DNA from: Pelagibacterium limicola
GTDB lineage: Bacteria > Pseudomonadota > Alphaproteobacteria > Rhizobiales > Devosiaceae
Length of the DNA: 64,000 nt
Reading direction: 5' to 3'
Assembly (NCBI RefSeq): GCF_015694405.1
Contig: NZ_JADQDB010000001.1
Location: 372,001 to 436,000, forward strand
Below, in pieces: positions 52,206 to 62,309 of this stretch. Position 1 is the stretch's first letter. Each line of letters starts with the position of its first letter. Below the pieces are notes generated by a model that worked only from the letters and a program-made list of their open reading frames with translations, searched no databases and had not been told where the DNA came from. The translations under genes were made by a program, and so were the position numbers.

Positions 52206-53039
52206 GTGGACGCAACCTGGCTAGCGCAATGGGTAGGAGAGGACATTGCCTTCTGGCTGGCCTACCTGACCAACGGCAAGCACCTGCAATGGTACGCAAG
52301 TTTCCGCTTCACCATTTTCGCCGCCGTGTTCGGAGCGTTGCTGGCGCTGGGTTTCGGTCTGCTCGGTGCGGTTCTCAAATCCTCGCGCTTTGCACCGCTC
52401 CGACTTATCGGCGACGCCTATACGGCGATGGTGCGCGGCATCCCTGATGTCCTGTTCTTCCTCTTTTTCCCCCTCGCCTTCGAGCAATCGGTCGAGTGGG
52501 TCTGGTCGCTGCACGTCTGCACCCCGGAATCCATCGCTGCCAGCCAGGCGCCCTGGCCGCCCTGCCGCGAAGCCAATTGGCTGCTTTCGACCAACGAATA
52601 CCTGATCCTTGCCTGCTTCTCGCTCGGCATAGTCTACGGCGCCTTCACGGCCAACGTCATCCACGGCGCCATGCGCGCGGTGCCAAAGGGCCAGCTTGAA
52701 GCCGCCCGCGCCTACGGCATGAGCAATTTGCAGGTGCTCCTGCGCATCCAGGTCCGCCAGATGTGGGTCTATGCCCTACCAGGCATTTCCAATGTCTGGA
52801 TGTTGCTTATCAAGGCAACGTCACTGCTTTCGCTGCTCCAGATCAGCGATATCGTCTGGTGGGCCGGTCAATTGGGTGCCCCCAATTTCCTGCCTCAGGC
52901 GGGCCTTGTGCATGGCGACTGGCGCTGGACCTATTACATCGCCCTTTTCGTCTTTTATATTCTCGTCACCCTCATCTCCGAACGCGTGTTCCGCCGCCTT
53001 ACCGTCTGGGCAAGGCGCGGTATGCCGGTGGAGGGTTAG
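52206..53039 (+). CDS. amino acid ABC transporter permease 1
   Basis: A 277-aa permease of the HisM/HisQ type, begun with GTG at 52206 (the longer frame from 52107 overlaps the binding-protein gene and is not similar to permeases). Helix 1 is FRFTIFAAVFGALLALGFGL. The EAA loop is GQLEAARAYGMSNLQVLLRI. An extra periplasmic stretch with two cysteines (VCTPESIAASQAPWPPCREA) is unusual for this family and could be linked by a disulfide. The stop is directly followed by the next ATG. Confidence 0.88.
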   Translation: MDATWLAQWVGEDIAFWLAYLTNGKHLQWYASFRFTIFAAVFGALLALGFGLLGAVLKSSRFAPLRLIGDAYTAMVRGIPDVLFFLFFPLAFEQSVEWVWSLHVCTPESIAASQAPWPPCREANWLLSTNEYLILACFSLGIVYGAFTANVIHGAMRAVPKGQLEAARAYGMSNLQVLLRIQVRQMWVYALPGISNVWMLLIKATSLLSLLQISDIVWWAGQLGAPNFLPQAGLVHGDWRWTYYIALFVFYILVTLISERVFRRLTVWARRGMPVEG

Positions 53040-53795
53040 ATGATGGAAATCCTCGCAAATTTCTGGGCAGAGTTCGGCGTCTTTGCCTATCCGGCGCTGT
53101 TCAACATCTACTTCACCGTCACTGCCTTGCCCGCAGGCTTCGTGCTCGCGCTACTGGTTGCCTTCGGCAAGAATTCACGAAATCCGGTCGTTTCAAAGCT
53201 TTGTGCCGGCTGCATTTATGCCTTCCGTGGGTCACCGCTTTTTATCCAGCTTTTCATGTTTTACTCGATCATGCTGGCGCTGAACCCCGTGTGGTGGCGG
53301 CCGATGGGCATATCGTGGCTGATGATGCATCCGCTCTTCATCGGGCCGCTTGTCGTCGTGCTCAACACCACGGCCTACACCGCTGAAATCTTCTATGGCG
53401 CGTTGCGCACCGTGCCGCGCGGTGAACTCGAGGCCGCACGGGCCTATGGCATGTCTTCCTGGCAGGTTTTCCGTACCGTCACATGGCCCAATACAATTCG
53501 TATTGCCTGGCCTGCCTATACCAATGAGGTGGTATTCGTCTTTCACTGCACGGCGCTGATTTACTTCACCCTGCCCGTCATTGGCGACCAGAAGGACATC
53601 ATGAGCAAGGCCAGGGAACTGTTCGAGCGCGACTATAATGCCGTCTTACACTTCTCTATGGCTGCCCTGTGGTTTCTCGCCATATCGCTGGTAATTTTCT
53701 TTGTCTTCGGACGTATCTATGAACGCCTCATGCGCCATACGTCGCTCGAAACAGCCAAGCCGAAACTTCGCTTCGGCCCGAAATATCTCCGGTAA
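53040..53795 (+). CDS. amino acid ABC transporter permease 2
   Basis: A 251-aa permease pairing with permease 1. Helices start at FNIYFTVTALPAGFVLALLV. The conserved FRGSPLFIQLFMFYS lies in the middle, and the EAA loop is GELEAARAYGMSSWQVFRTV. The start ATGATG directly follows the upstream TAG stop with no gap, which implies coupled translation. Confidence 0.92.
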   Translation: MMEILANFWAEFGVFAYPALFNIYFTVTALPAGFVLALLVAFGKNSRNPVVSKLCAGCIYAFRGSPLFIQLFMFYSIMLALNPVWWRPMGISWLMMHPLFIGPLVVVLNTTAYTAEIFYGALRTVPRGELEAARAYGMSSWQVFRTVTWPNTIRIAWPAYTNEVVFVFHCTALIYFTLPVIGDQKDIMSKARELFERDYNAVLHFSMAALWFLAISLVIFFVFGRIYERLMRHTSLETAKPKLRFGPKYLR

Positions 53796-53800
53796 ATCCT

Positions 53801-54940
53801 ATGACTCTCGAACGCATAACATCGCGCGTCGAAGCCGACGCTCCCGGATCGAGTGCCGAACTCACGCACTTCCGGGTCGGCCCCACCGACGCGTCGATTA
53901 AAATCTATATGCAAGCCGCGCTCCACGCCGACGAACAGCCCGGCATCATGGCCATCCATCACCTGCTGCCACTGCTAGAAAAGGCCGACAAGGACGGCAA
54001 GCTCCATGCCCGGTTCTCGATCTTCCCGATGGTCAACCCCCTCGGCATGAGCCGCATCGAGTCCGAAACCCATCTCGGTCGCTACGACGCCCGCTCGGGC
54101 ACCAACTTCAACCGCCGCTGGCCCGATCTCTTCGCGGCGGTGGGCGGAGGAGTTGGGCCCCAGCTCACCGACGACCCATCGGCCAACGTCCGCACGATCC
54201 GCAAGGCGGTCAAGAACTGGCTCGATGCGCAAACACCCCAAACAGCGATGCAGAAGCTCCGCCACCGCGTCATGTGCGAAGCCTATGACGCCGATTACGT
54301 GCTCGATCTCCATTGCGACGATGAAGCCCTGCCACACCTGTTCGTCACCCCCGATTCGATGAAGGAGTTGGCCGAACTCGCGGACTGGATGGGCTCGGTC
54401 GCCCAATTGACTGCCGAGGATTCCGGTGGCGGCTCGTTCGACGAAGTCTGGCCCTCGCTCTGGACCCGCCTCCGCGCCGCTTATCCAGGCAAACCCATCC
54501 CCTTCTCGGCCCGGGCCGCAACTCTTGAATATCGCGGCCAGCACGATGTGTTCGATATGCTGGGCAAAAGGGACGCCGAGAACCTTTTCGCCTTCTTCAT
54601 TGCCAAGGGCTTCATCGATCTGCCCTTGCCGCCAAGGCCCGAACCTGCCCCCGCGCCACTGCCGCTCTCGGCCACGCAAATGCTCCGCGTGTCGAAGCCC
54701 GGTCTTCTCGCCTATCGGGTCGAGCTCGGCGATTGGATCGAAAAAGGCCAGCCCGTCGCCGATCTCATCGCCCTCGACGGCCCGCAGGCCTTCATCGGGC
54801 GCACCCCGATTCTTGCCGGTACTTCGGGCCGCGTCATCTCGCGTTGCACCAAAAAATACGTTCTCCCGGGCACCTCGATCGCCAAGATCGTCGGCACCGA
54901 GCCGCTCCCCGAGCGGCAGGGCTACCTCCTCGAGGATTGA
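53801..54940 (+). CDS. succinylglutamate desuccinylase/aspartoacylase family hydrolase
   Basis: A 379-aa zinc-dependent M14-type hydrolase. The metal motif HxxE is in LHADEQPG (H42, E45), and a second ligand lies in DYVLDLHCDDEAL. The C-terminal ~80 residues resemble a biotinyl-lipoyl-type beta fold (PGLLAYRVELGDWIEKGQPV). It sits 5 bases after permease 2. With a basic amino acid/opine transporter, it probably removes an N-acyl group from an imported N-acylated amino acid or opine-like compound (inference). Confidence 0.88.
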   Translation: MTLERITSRVEADAPGSSAELTHFRVGPTDASIKIYMQAALHADEQPGIMAIHHLLPLLEKADKDGKLHARFSIFPMVNPLGMSRIESETHLGRYDARSGTNFNRRWPDLFAAVGGGVGPQLTDDPSANVRTIRKAVKNWLDAQTPQTAMQKLRHRVMCEAYDADYVLDLHCDDEALPHLFVTPDSMKELAELADWMGSVAQLTAEDSGGGSFDEVWPSLWTRLRAAYPGKPIPFSARAATLEYRGQHDVFDMLGKRDAENLFAFFIAKGFIDLPLPPRPEPAPAPLPLSATQMLRVSKPGLLAYRVELGDWIEKGQPVADLIALDGPQAFIGRTPILAGTSGRVISRCTKKYVLPGTSIAKIVGTEPLPERQGYLLED

Positions 54941-55554
54941 TCCCTGACCGGAGCATAGACAAAACGTGGCATCTCGATCTTGAAAACAATCGCCAGCACT
55001 CGCAGCGTGAACCCGATTGCGATAGCAGCGACTGTAATGACATCGGCCTGGATGCCCGCCTGCAAACCAAAGAAATAGATGCATGCGGTCACCGCCGAAA
55101 CGGTGGCATAGAGTTCACCGGAAAAGAGCAGCGGCACATCGTTGCATAGAACATCACGCAACACGCCGCCCACGCACCCGGTAATCATCCCCGCCACAAT
55201 GACGATCAGAACCGGCTGGCCCATCTCCATTGCCACCATGCAACCCGTCACGGTGAACACAACCAGCCCGAGTGCGTCGAGCAGCAGAAAGGCCATCTTC
55301 AGCCGCTCCATGAACCGCGCCACGGCAATGGTGAACAGCGCGGCTGCGACCGTCACCAGCAGAAGCGCAGGTTCTTGCACCCAGATAAGCGGGTAGTGCC
55401 CGAGCAGCACGTCGCGCGTGGTCCCCCCGCCCAGTGCGGTCACGCAGCCCAAGACGCACACCCCGAACCAGTCCATGTTGCGCCGCCCGGCAGCCAGCGC
55501 TGCCGTCATCGACTCTGCGGCCAGCGCGATCACGAAAACCGTATAAAGAAGCAT
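54922..55554 (-). CDS. TRIC/YadS-family membrane protein (UPF0126)
   Basis: A 210-aa protein with about seven helices and two repeated halves, each with a conserved GGxxRD motif: ALGGGTTRDVLLGHYPL and GCVGGVLRDVLCNDVPL. This is the UPF0126 family related to trimeric intracellular cation channels. The last 19 bases overlap the 3' end of the aspartoacylase-like gene on the other strand. Cation channel or glycine-related transport has been suggested for relatives; function here is not established. Confidence 0.9.
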   Translation of the reverse strand: MLLYTVFVIALAAESMTAALAAGRRNMDWFGVCVLGCVTALGGGTTRDVLLGHYPLIWVQEPALLLVTVAAALFTIAVARFMERLKMAFLLLDALGLVVFTVTGCMVAMEMGQPVLIVIVAGMITGCVGGVLRDVLCNDVPLLFSGELYATVSAVTACIYFFGLQAGIQADVITVAAIAIGFTLRVLAIVFKIEMPRFVYAPVRDQSSRR

Positions 55555-55689
55555 TCCACTATCCCCGGGTTGGTCTCGGCAGCACCAGAATGGTCGTCAC
55601 GCCGAGGGCGCTCAAGCGCGATTGCACAGCGACAGGCTTTACCGCTATCGTTGCTTTGCGAGTGTGGGAAGTCTCTGGAGCGATAGTCT

Positions 55690-58600
55690 ATGGCGATTAA
55701 AGCCGCGATCTACCATCTCACCCATTACAAATACGACCGCCCCGTCACCCTCGGCCCTCAGATCGTCCGACTCCAGCCCGCCCCGCACTCCCGCACCAAG
55801 GTCCTGAGCCATTCGCTCAAGGTCACGCCGTCCAACCACTTCGTGAACGTCCAGCAGGATCCTTACGGCAATTTCCTCGCCCGCTTCGTCTTTCCCGAAC
55901 CCGTGTCAGAACTGAAGATTGAGGTCGATCTGATCGCCGATTTGACGGTCTACAACCCGTTCGATTTCTTCGTCGAACCGGAAGCCGAAATCTGGCCGTT
56001 CAGTTATCCCCATCAGATCGCCCCCGATCTCGAAATCTATCGTCAGCCCGATCCGAACCTCGGAATCCTCTTCCGCCAGTTCCTCGAATCCATCGATCGC
56101 ACGCCCCGGAACACGGTCAACTTTATCGTCGATCTCAACGCCCGCCTGCAGCGCGAGATTGGCTATATCGTGCGCTTGGAGCCTGGCGTTCAGACGCCCG
56201 AGGAAACCTTGCAAAAGGCCAAGGGAAGCTGCCGCGACACCGGCTGGCTTTTAGTCCAGACCCTGCGCCATCTTGGACTCGCTGCCCGTTTCGTTTCCGG
56301 TTACCTCATCCAGCTAAAGCCCGACCTCAAGGCTCTCGACGGCCCTTCGGGGACCGATGTCGATTTCACCGACCTGCACGCCTGGTGTGAGGTCTATCTT
56401 CCCGGCGCTGGATGGGTAGGCCTCGATCCAACCTCCGGACTTCTAACCGGCGAAAGCCACATCCCGCTTTCGGCTACCCCGCACTATTCAAACGCTGCCC
56501 CGATCTCCGGTGTGGCGAGCTTTGCCAATGTCGATTTCGCCTTCGACATGCAGGTCACGCGCGTCGCCGAACACCCCCGTATCACCAAGCCTTTTTCGGA
56601 AGAGAGCTGGACCCAACTCGACGCCCTTGGCCACAGGGTCGATGCGGCTCTGCAAGAGATGGACGTCCGCCTCACAATGGGCGGCGAACCCACATTCGTC
56701 TCCATCGACGACTTCGAGAGCCCCGAATGGAACGCCGATGCCGTCGGCCCGACCAAACGCGAAAAGGCCGATATTCTCATCCGACGCCTGCAGCACAAAT
56801 TCGCGCCCGGCGGCTTCCTCCATTACGGGCAGGGCAAGTGGTATCCCGGCGAAACCCTGCCCCGCTGGACCTTCTCGCTCTATTGGCGCAAGGACGGTGA
56901 ACCAGTCTGGAAAAATCCTGAACTCATCGCGCGGGAAACCTCGGACGCATCGCCTACCGCGAACGAGGCAAAAGCCTATCTCACCGAATTTGCCAATGCG
57001 TTGGGCCTCGATGGCTCCGCCGTCCAGCCTGCCTATGAGGACCCCGCCGATTGGGTGCTCAAGGAAGGCAATCTCCCAGAGAACGTCGACCCCACCAATC
57101 CCAAACTCAAGGACCCCGAAGAGCGCCTGCGCATGACCCGCGTTTTTGAGCGCGGTCTGAACGAACCGACGGGCTATGTGCTCCCCGTCCAGAAATGGAA
57201 TGCGCCCGCGCAGGCTTCGCGATGGGTTACCGAGGTCTGGAAAACCCGCCGCGGCAAGCTGTTCCTTGTCGCTGGCGATTCCCCCGTTGGCTACCGCCTG
57301 CCCCTCGGCGCGCTTCCCTACGTTCCAGCAACCAGCTATCCCCATATTGTGCCTGAGGATCCATCGATCCCGCGCAAGGCGCTGCCCCCGCGCGATTCTG
57401 TGCTGCCCAGACCCGACGAAAAGGACCTACCAGAAGCCCGCTTCACCGCCGACGAGACCATTCAGCAGACGCGCATCGAGCAGCAGATTTCCGACATTGA
57501 AGGCGCCGTTCGCACGGCCCTTTCCGTCGAACCCCGCGATGGTCGCCTCACCGTGTTCATGCCGCCCACCGAGAGGCTCGAAGACTATCTCGAACTCGTC
57601 GCTGCTGCCGAAACTGCCGCCGAAAAGCTCGGGCTTCCCGTCCACATCGAAGGCTATGCCCCGCCATCGGACCCGCGCCTAAATGTCATCCGCGTCGCCC
57701 CTGATCCCGGCGTCATAGAGGTCAACATCCACCCATCGGTCAGCTGGGCCGAATGCGTCGCCACCACTGAGGCGGTCTATGAGGAGGCGCGGCAGTCGCG
57801 ACTTGGCGCCGACAAGTTCATGATCGACGGAAAGCACACCGGCACCGGTGGCGGCAATCACGTGGTCGTCGGCGGCGAGACGCCGAACGACAGCCCCTTC
57901 CTGCGCCGCCCCGACCTCCTCAAGTCGCTGGTCCTGCACTGGCAGCGGCACCCTTCGCTGTCCTACCTTTTCTCAGGCCTCTTCATCGGCCCGACCTCGC
58001 AGGCCCCGCGCATCGACGAGGCCCGCCATGATAGCCTTTACGAACTCGAAATCGCGCTCGCCCAAGTCCCCGCTCCTGGTGAGGGCGATGCCCCTGTGCC
58101 GTGGCTCGTCGACCGCCTCTTCCGCAATCTCCTCGTGGACGTTACCGGCAACACCCACCGCGCCGAAATCTGCATCGACAAGCTCTATTCCCCCGATGGT
58201 ACTACGGGCCGTCTCGGCCTTGTCGAGTTTCGTGGCTTCGAGATGCCGCCCAATGCCCGCATGAGCCTTGCCCAGCAACTCCTCATCCGCGCGCTCATCG
58301 CCCGCTTCTGGAAATCGCCGCTCCAGGGAAAGTTCATCCGTTGGGGTACGCGGCTGCATGATCAATACATGCTCCCCCATTTCGTCTGGACAGATTTCCT
58401 CGACGTGCTCGAGGATCTGCGCGCGCATGGCTTCGAACTCGCACCCGATTGGTTCGCCGCCCAACTCGAATTCCGCTTCCCGTTCTGTGGCGAAATCGAA
58501 GTTGCGGGGCACGTCCTCGAAATCCGCCAGGCGCTCGAACCCTGGCACGTCATGGGTGAAACCGGCGCCATTGGCGGCACCGTGCGATATGTCGACTCTT

Positions 58601-59028
58601 CAGTCGAACGGCTTCAGGTCAGACTCGACGGCGCTAGCCCCGAGCGCTACGCCGTTGCTTGCAACGGTCGCCCTGTTCCACTGCGAGGCACCGGGTCACC
58701 CGGAACCAGTGTGGCCGGTGTGCGTTACAAGGCCTGGCAACCGGCCTCGGGGCTTCATCCCGTGCTCCCGGTCGATACGCCGCTGACGTTCGATGTTTAC
58801 GACACCTGGACCCGCCGCGCGGTCGGAGGCTGCACCTACCATGTCGCCCACCCGGCAGGCCGTAACTACGAGACTTTTCCTGTGAATGCCAACGAGGCCG
58901 AGGCAAGGCGGCTTGCGCGCTTTGTGCCCGCCGGACATAGTGCGGGCAATTACGAACTTCCGACCGAAGTGCCTGCGCCCGAATTCCCTCTGACGCTGGA
59001 TCTGAGGCGACCTCAGCAGTGGTTCTAG
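55690..59028 (+). CDS. transglutaminase-like domain + DUF2126 protein
   Basis: An 1112-aa protein. The N-terminal part is a bacterial transglutaminase-like N-domain and cysteine-protease fold with the triad C181 ([11 protein letters not shown]), H230 ([11 protein letters not shown]) and D246 (GLDPTSGLL). The rest, from about residue 325, is the DUF2126 region, with [20 protein letters not shown] (catalytic-looking Asp/Glu residues) and [23 protein letters not shown]2126 is related to ATP-grasp/GCS2-like amidoligases. It is the first gene of a unit with an ATP-grasp/alpha-E protein and a second transglutaminase, a system thought to form and cut peptide or isopeptide bonds; its product is unknown. 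Confidence 0.9.
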   Translation: MAIKAAIYHLTHYKYDRPVTLGPQIVRLQPAPHSRTKVLSHSLKVTPSNHFVNVQQDPYGNFLARFVFPEPVSELKIEVDLIADLTVYNPFDFFVEPEAEIWPFSYPHQIAPDLEIYRQPDPNLGILFRQFLESIDRTPRNTVNFIVDLNARLQREIGYIVRLEPGVQTPEETLQKAKGSCRDTGWLLVQTLRHLGLAARFVSGYLIQLKPDLKALDGPSGTDVDFTDLHAWCEVYLPGAGWVGLDPTSGLLTGESHIPLSATPHYSNAAPISGVASFANVDFAFDMQVTRVAEHPRITKPFSEESWTQLDALGHRVDAALQEMDVRLTMGGEPTFVSIDDFESPEWNADAVGPTKREKADILIRRLQHKFAPGGFLHYGQGKWYPGETLPRWTFSLYWRKDGEPVWKNPELIARETSDASPTANEAKAYLTEFANALGLDGSAVQPAYEDPADWVLKEGNLPENVDPTNPKLKDPEERLRMTRVFERGLNEPTGYVLPVQKWNAPAQASRWVTEVWKTRRGKLFLVAGDSPVGYRLPLGALPYVPATSYPHIVPEDPSIPRKALPPRDSVLPRPDEKDLPEARFTADETIQQTRIEQQISDIEGAVRTALSVEPRDGRLTVFMPPTERLEDYLELVAAAETAAEKLGLPVHIEGYAPPSDPRLNVIRVAPDPGVIEVNIHPSVSWAECVATTEAVYEEARQSRLGADKFMIDGKHTGTGGGNHVVVGGETPNDSPFLRRPDLLKSLVLHWQRHPSLSYLFSGLFIGPTSQAPRIDEARHDSLYELEIALAQVPAPGEGDAPVPWLVDRLFRNLLVDVTGNTHRAEICIDKLYSPDGTTGRLGLVEFRGFEMPPNARMSLAQQLLIRALIARFWKSPLQGKFIRWGTRLHDQYMLPHFVWTDFLDVLEDLRAHGFELAPDWFAAQLEFRFPFCGEIEVAGHVLEIRQALEPWHVMGETGAIGGTVRYVDSSVERLQVRLDGASPERYAVACNGRPVPLRGTGSPGTSVAGVRYKAWQPASGLHPVLPVDTPLTFDVYDTWTRRAVGGCTYHVAHPAGRNYETFPVNANEAEARRLARFVPAGHSAGNYELPTEVPAPEFPLTLDLRRPQQWF

Positions 59029-59064
59029 ATGGAAAAACGCTCAGCCGGTACAGGGGCACGCAAG

Positions 59065-61431
59065 ATGCCTGATCTTATCGGTGCCTATCGCCCGATTTCC
59101 GGCATCCCAGACGAGATGGTGGCCCCGGACGGCTCGGTTCGGCCCGGATGGATCGCGCTCATGTCGGCGCTCGACGCGATGGGGGCCGAGGAGCGCATCT
59201 CCCGCTTCCAGCACGCCGATCAATACCTGCTCGACGCCGGCGTCTTTTACCGCATGTATGAAGGCAACGGCCAAGGCGAGCGCGACTGGCCGCTGGCCCA
59301 TATCCCGCTGCTGATCTCGGATACCGAATGGCAGCACATCGAAACGGGTCTCACCCAGCGGGCCGATCTGCTCGAACAGGTTATCGCCGATATCTACAGC
59401 GACAACACATTCATCCGCGAAGGCCTCTTGCCGCCTGAACTGGTCGCGGAGAACCCCGCCTTTCTTCGCCCGCTCGCCGGGGTGCGGCCCATGTCGGGCT
59501 ATCATCTCCATTTTTGCGCCTTCGAGTTGGGCCGAGGTCCGGATGGCCGCTGGTGGGTATTGGGCGACCGCACTCAGGCCCCCTCCGGTGCCGGCTTCGC
59601 GCTCGAAAACCGCGTGGCAACCACACGTGCCTTTTCCGATATTTATTCCTCGCTCCATGTGCATCGCCTGGCCAGTTTTTTCCGCGATTTCCGCGATAGC
59701 CTCACCGAAATGGGCGGCAGCGGTGGTGGACGTGTAGCGATCCTTACCCCCGGACCCCTCAACGAGACCTATTTCGAGCACGCCTACATCGCCCGATATC
59801 TGGGCTTCCTGCTGGTGCAGGGCGAAGATCTCGTTGTCGTCAATGGCGAAGTGATGGTGCGCACGGTGTCGGGCCTCAAGCCGATCTCTGTCCTCTGGCG
59901 CCGTCTCGATGGCGACTTCACCGATCCGCTCGAATTGCGGCAGGAGAGCCACATCGGCACCCCCGGCCTCGTGGAAGCAGTTCGCCGTGGCACTGTCGGC
60001 TTCGTCAATTCACTTGGCGCCGGGATACTCGAAACCCGGGCGTTGGGAGCCTTCCTCCCCGCCATTGCCCAGGCCCGCCTGGGCACCGATCTCCTTTTGC
60101 CCAATATCGCCACATGGTGGTGCGGCAGCCAACAGGCGCGCGATTACGTGTTCCAGAACATCGATACGATGCTCGTGGGCTCCGCCCTCTCCAATCTCCT
60201 CGCTATCGATGATTCGCAGGGCACTCTGGACGCAGGCCGCCTTTCCGAAGCCGATCGGGAGGATTTGCTCGCTCGTATCGAGGCCAATCCTGGCGCTTAC
60301 GTCGCGCAGGAAGCGGTAAGTCTCTCGACGGCTCCCGTCCACATGGATGGTGCGCTTGAACCGCGCCCGGTTACCCTGCGCGTCTATGCCGCCCGCACCC
60401 CACAGGGCTGGTCGATCATGCCCGGCGGTTTCGCACGCATTGGCCATTCGCTCGATACCTCCGCGATCGCCATGCAGCGCGGCGGATATGCTGCTGATGT
60501 GTGGGTGGTCAGCGACAAGCCCGTCGAGCAGGTTTCCCTGCTCTCGACCGGCAAGAAGACCATTGAACGCAACCCCTCAGGCAACCTGCCTAGCCGCGCC
60601 GGGGACAATCTCATCTGGCTCGGCCGTTATGCCGAGCGCTGCGAGGCCACCGTCCGCATCCTCCGGGCCTATCATCTGCGCCTCGCCGAACTCGGTCACA
60701 GCGACACGCCTCTTTTGGAGGCCACGCGAAAATACATCGAGCCAGCCGGCGTGGACACGAGTGAAGCCGTCCCCGACGGCCTTCTCGCGATCATCGACGG
60801 CGCTGTGCGCTCGGCGAGCGAAATCCGTGACCGTTTCTCGCCCGACGGTTGGTTGGCCTTGACCGATCTGCAAAAGACCGCGCGTCGGTTCAAGCGCACC
60901 ATCAAGCCGGGTGACGACGCCACCCGCGCCATGACCGTGTTGCTACGCAAGCTCGCGGGCTTTTCCGGCCTTGTCCACGAAAATATGTACCGTTTCGCCG
61001 GCTGGCGCTTCCTCGAGATCGGACGCCGCCTCGAGCGCGGCATACAGATCGCTGAAATCGCCACCTGGCTCTGCGATCCAGCCGCCCCCGACGGTGCGGT
61101 GGAAATGCTGCTTGAAATCGGCGACAGCGTCATGACTCACCGTCGCCGTTACGGCTACGGCCACGGCAAGTTCGGCGCCATCGAACTGCTCATTACCGAC
61201 CCACTCAATCCGCGATCGGTCATGTTCCAGCTCACTGAATTGCTCGAGCAGCTCAAGCAACTTCCACGCGGGTACACCGACGGACAACTCTCCTCCCCCG
61301 CCAAGGCCGCGCTCAGGCTCCAGACCGAACTCGCCGTCATTGAAGCCGAGTCCGTCACGATGTCGATGCTGGTCAACGCTGCTTCCGGTCTCGCCGGGAT
61401 TTCGGACCTCATCGCGGAAACCTATTTCTAA
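59065..61431 (+). CDS. circularly permuted ATP-grasp + alpha-E domain protein
   Basis: A 788-aa fusion. Residues ~40-480 are the circularly permuted ATP-grasp type 2 domain (GVRPMSGYHLHFCAFELGRG; RVAILTPGPLNETYFEHAYI; RYLGFLLVQGEDLVV; LLPNIATWWCG). From ~500 onward is the helical alpha-E domain (LIWLGRYAERCEATVRILRA; YGYGHGKFGAIELLITDPLN). The two are often separate genes, so this is a fusion. The ATG at 59065 has AGGGG upstream; an ATG at 59029 right after the preceding stop lacks one. Its stop overlaps the next ATG by one base (TAATG). Confidence 0.9.
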   Translation: MPDLIGAYRPISGIPDEMVAPDGSVRPGWIALMSALDAMGAEERISRFQHADQYLLDAGVFYRMYEGNGQGERDWPLAHIPLLISDTEWQHIETGLTQRADLLEQVIADIYSDNTFIREGLLPPELVAENPAFLRPLAGVRPMSGYHLHFCAFELGRGPDGRWWVLGDRTQAPSGAGFALENRVATTRAFSDIYSSLHVHRLASFFRDFRDSLTEMGGSGGGRVAILTPGPLNETYFEHAYIARYLGFLLVQGEDLVVVNGEVMVRTVSGLKPISVLWRRLDGDFTDPLELRQESHIGTPGLVEAVRRGTVGFVNSLGAGILETRALGAFLPAIAQARLGTDLLLPNIATWWCGSQQARDYVFQNIDTMLVGSALSNLLAIDDSQGTLDAGRLSEADREDLLARIEANPGAYVAQEAVSLSTAPVHMDGALEPRPVTLRVYAARTPQGWSIMPGGFARIGHSLDTSAIAMQRGGYAADVWVVSDKPVEQVSLLSTGKKTIERNPSGNLPSRAGDNLIWLGRYAERCEATVRILRAYHLRLAELGHSDTPLLEATRKYIEPAGVDTSEAVPDGLLAIIDGAVRSASEIRDRFSPDGWLALTDLQKTARRFKRTIKPGDDATRAMTVLLRKLAGFSGLVHENMYRFAGWRFLEIGRRLERGIQIAEIATWLCDPAAPDGAVEMLLEIGDSVMTHRRRYGYGHGKFGAIELLITDPLNPRSVMFQLTELLEQLKQLPRGYTDGQLSSPAKAALRLQTELAVIEAESVTMSMLVNAASGLAGISDLIAETYF

Positions 61432-62309
61432 TGCGGTACGATATTCGGCTCAAACTCGAATACGCCTATGACGCGCCGGTGTCGGGCGGCCGCCATCTCG
61501 TCCGCGTCTTCCCCATCACCTTGCCGGGAATACAGCGTGTCATTGCCTCGAGCCTCGATCTCGCGCCGCAACCCACCGAGCATTCCGAGTTCGCCGATTT
61601 CTTCGGCTCCCGCGTCGTCTCCCTCACCTATCGCCAGCCCCACGACAAGCTGGAAATCGCCATGGCCGCTCGCGTCGAGGTGACGCGCCGGGACGCGACG
61701 ATCGATTTTTCGCCCGATCTTGCCGGCCTTTCCGCCCAGCTCGCCGCCAATTGGGACATGAGTGCGACCGCACCCCATCATTACACCGGCCCGAGCCCAC
61801 GGATCTCGATCGATCCGGCTATTACCGAATACGCCCGCCAGAGCCTTTCAAATACCCGCACCGTCAAGGAAGCCGCCAACGATCTGTGCCTGCGCATCCA
61901 CGAGGACTTCGCTTATGACGGCGATGCGACGCTCGTCGATACCCCGGTTGCCGAAGCGTTTTCGCTCAGGCGCGGGGTTTGTCAGGATTTCGCGCACATC
62001 ATGATCGCCGGGCTGCGCGGACTTGGCATACCGGCCGGCTATGTCAGCGGCTTCCTGCGGACCATCCCGCCCGAGGGAAAGCCACGTCTCGAAGGGGCGG
62101 ATGCGATGCACGCCTGGGTCAAGGTCTGGTGCGGGGAGGAGGCCGGATGGATCGAATTCGATCCGACCAATGCCATCCGCGCGGGGCAGGACCACATCGT
62201 CATCGGTTACGGCCGCGACTATTCCGACGTCGCTCCCATCGTCGGTGTCCTGCGTAGCGCCGGCGGTCACGAAGCTTCGCAGGCCGTCGACGTCCTAGAA
62301 GTCGCCTAG
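61431..62309 (+). CDS. transglutaminase-like cysteine protease
   Basis: A 292-aa stand-alone transglutaminase family protein with the triad C184 (RRGVCQDFAHIMIAGL), H227 (DAMHAWVKVWC) and D244 (IEFDPTNAIR). The N-terminal beta domain (RLKLEYAYDAPVSGGRHLVR) is typical. It forms the third member of the alpha-E/ATP-grasp cluster and is translationally coupled to the preceding gene. Without a signal peptide it should act in the cytoplasm. The stop shares CTAG at 62306-62309 with the convergent gene. Confidence 0.92.
   Translation: MRYDIRLKLEYAYDAPVSGGRHLVRVFPITLPGIQRVIASSLDLAPQPTEHSEFADFFGSRVVSLTYRQPHDKLEIAMAARVEVTRRDATIDFSPDLAGLSAQLAANWDMSATAPHHYTGPSPRISIDPAITEYARQSLSNTRTVKEAANDLCLRIHEDFAYDGDATLVDTPVAEAFSLRRGVCQDFAHIMIAGLRGLGIPAGYVSGFLRTIPPEGKPRLEGADAMHAWVKVWCGEEAGWIEFDPTNAIRAGQDHIVIGYGRDYSDVAPIVGVLRSAGGHEASQAVDVLEVA

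Noticed and set aside
55690-62309. RiPP or toxin biosynthesis locus
   Set aside because: No precursor peptide, leader peptidase or dedicated exporter is present beside the transglutaminase and ATP-grasp genes.
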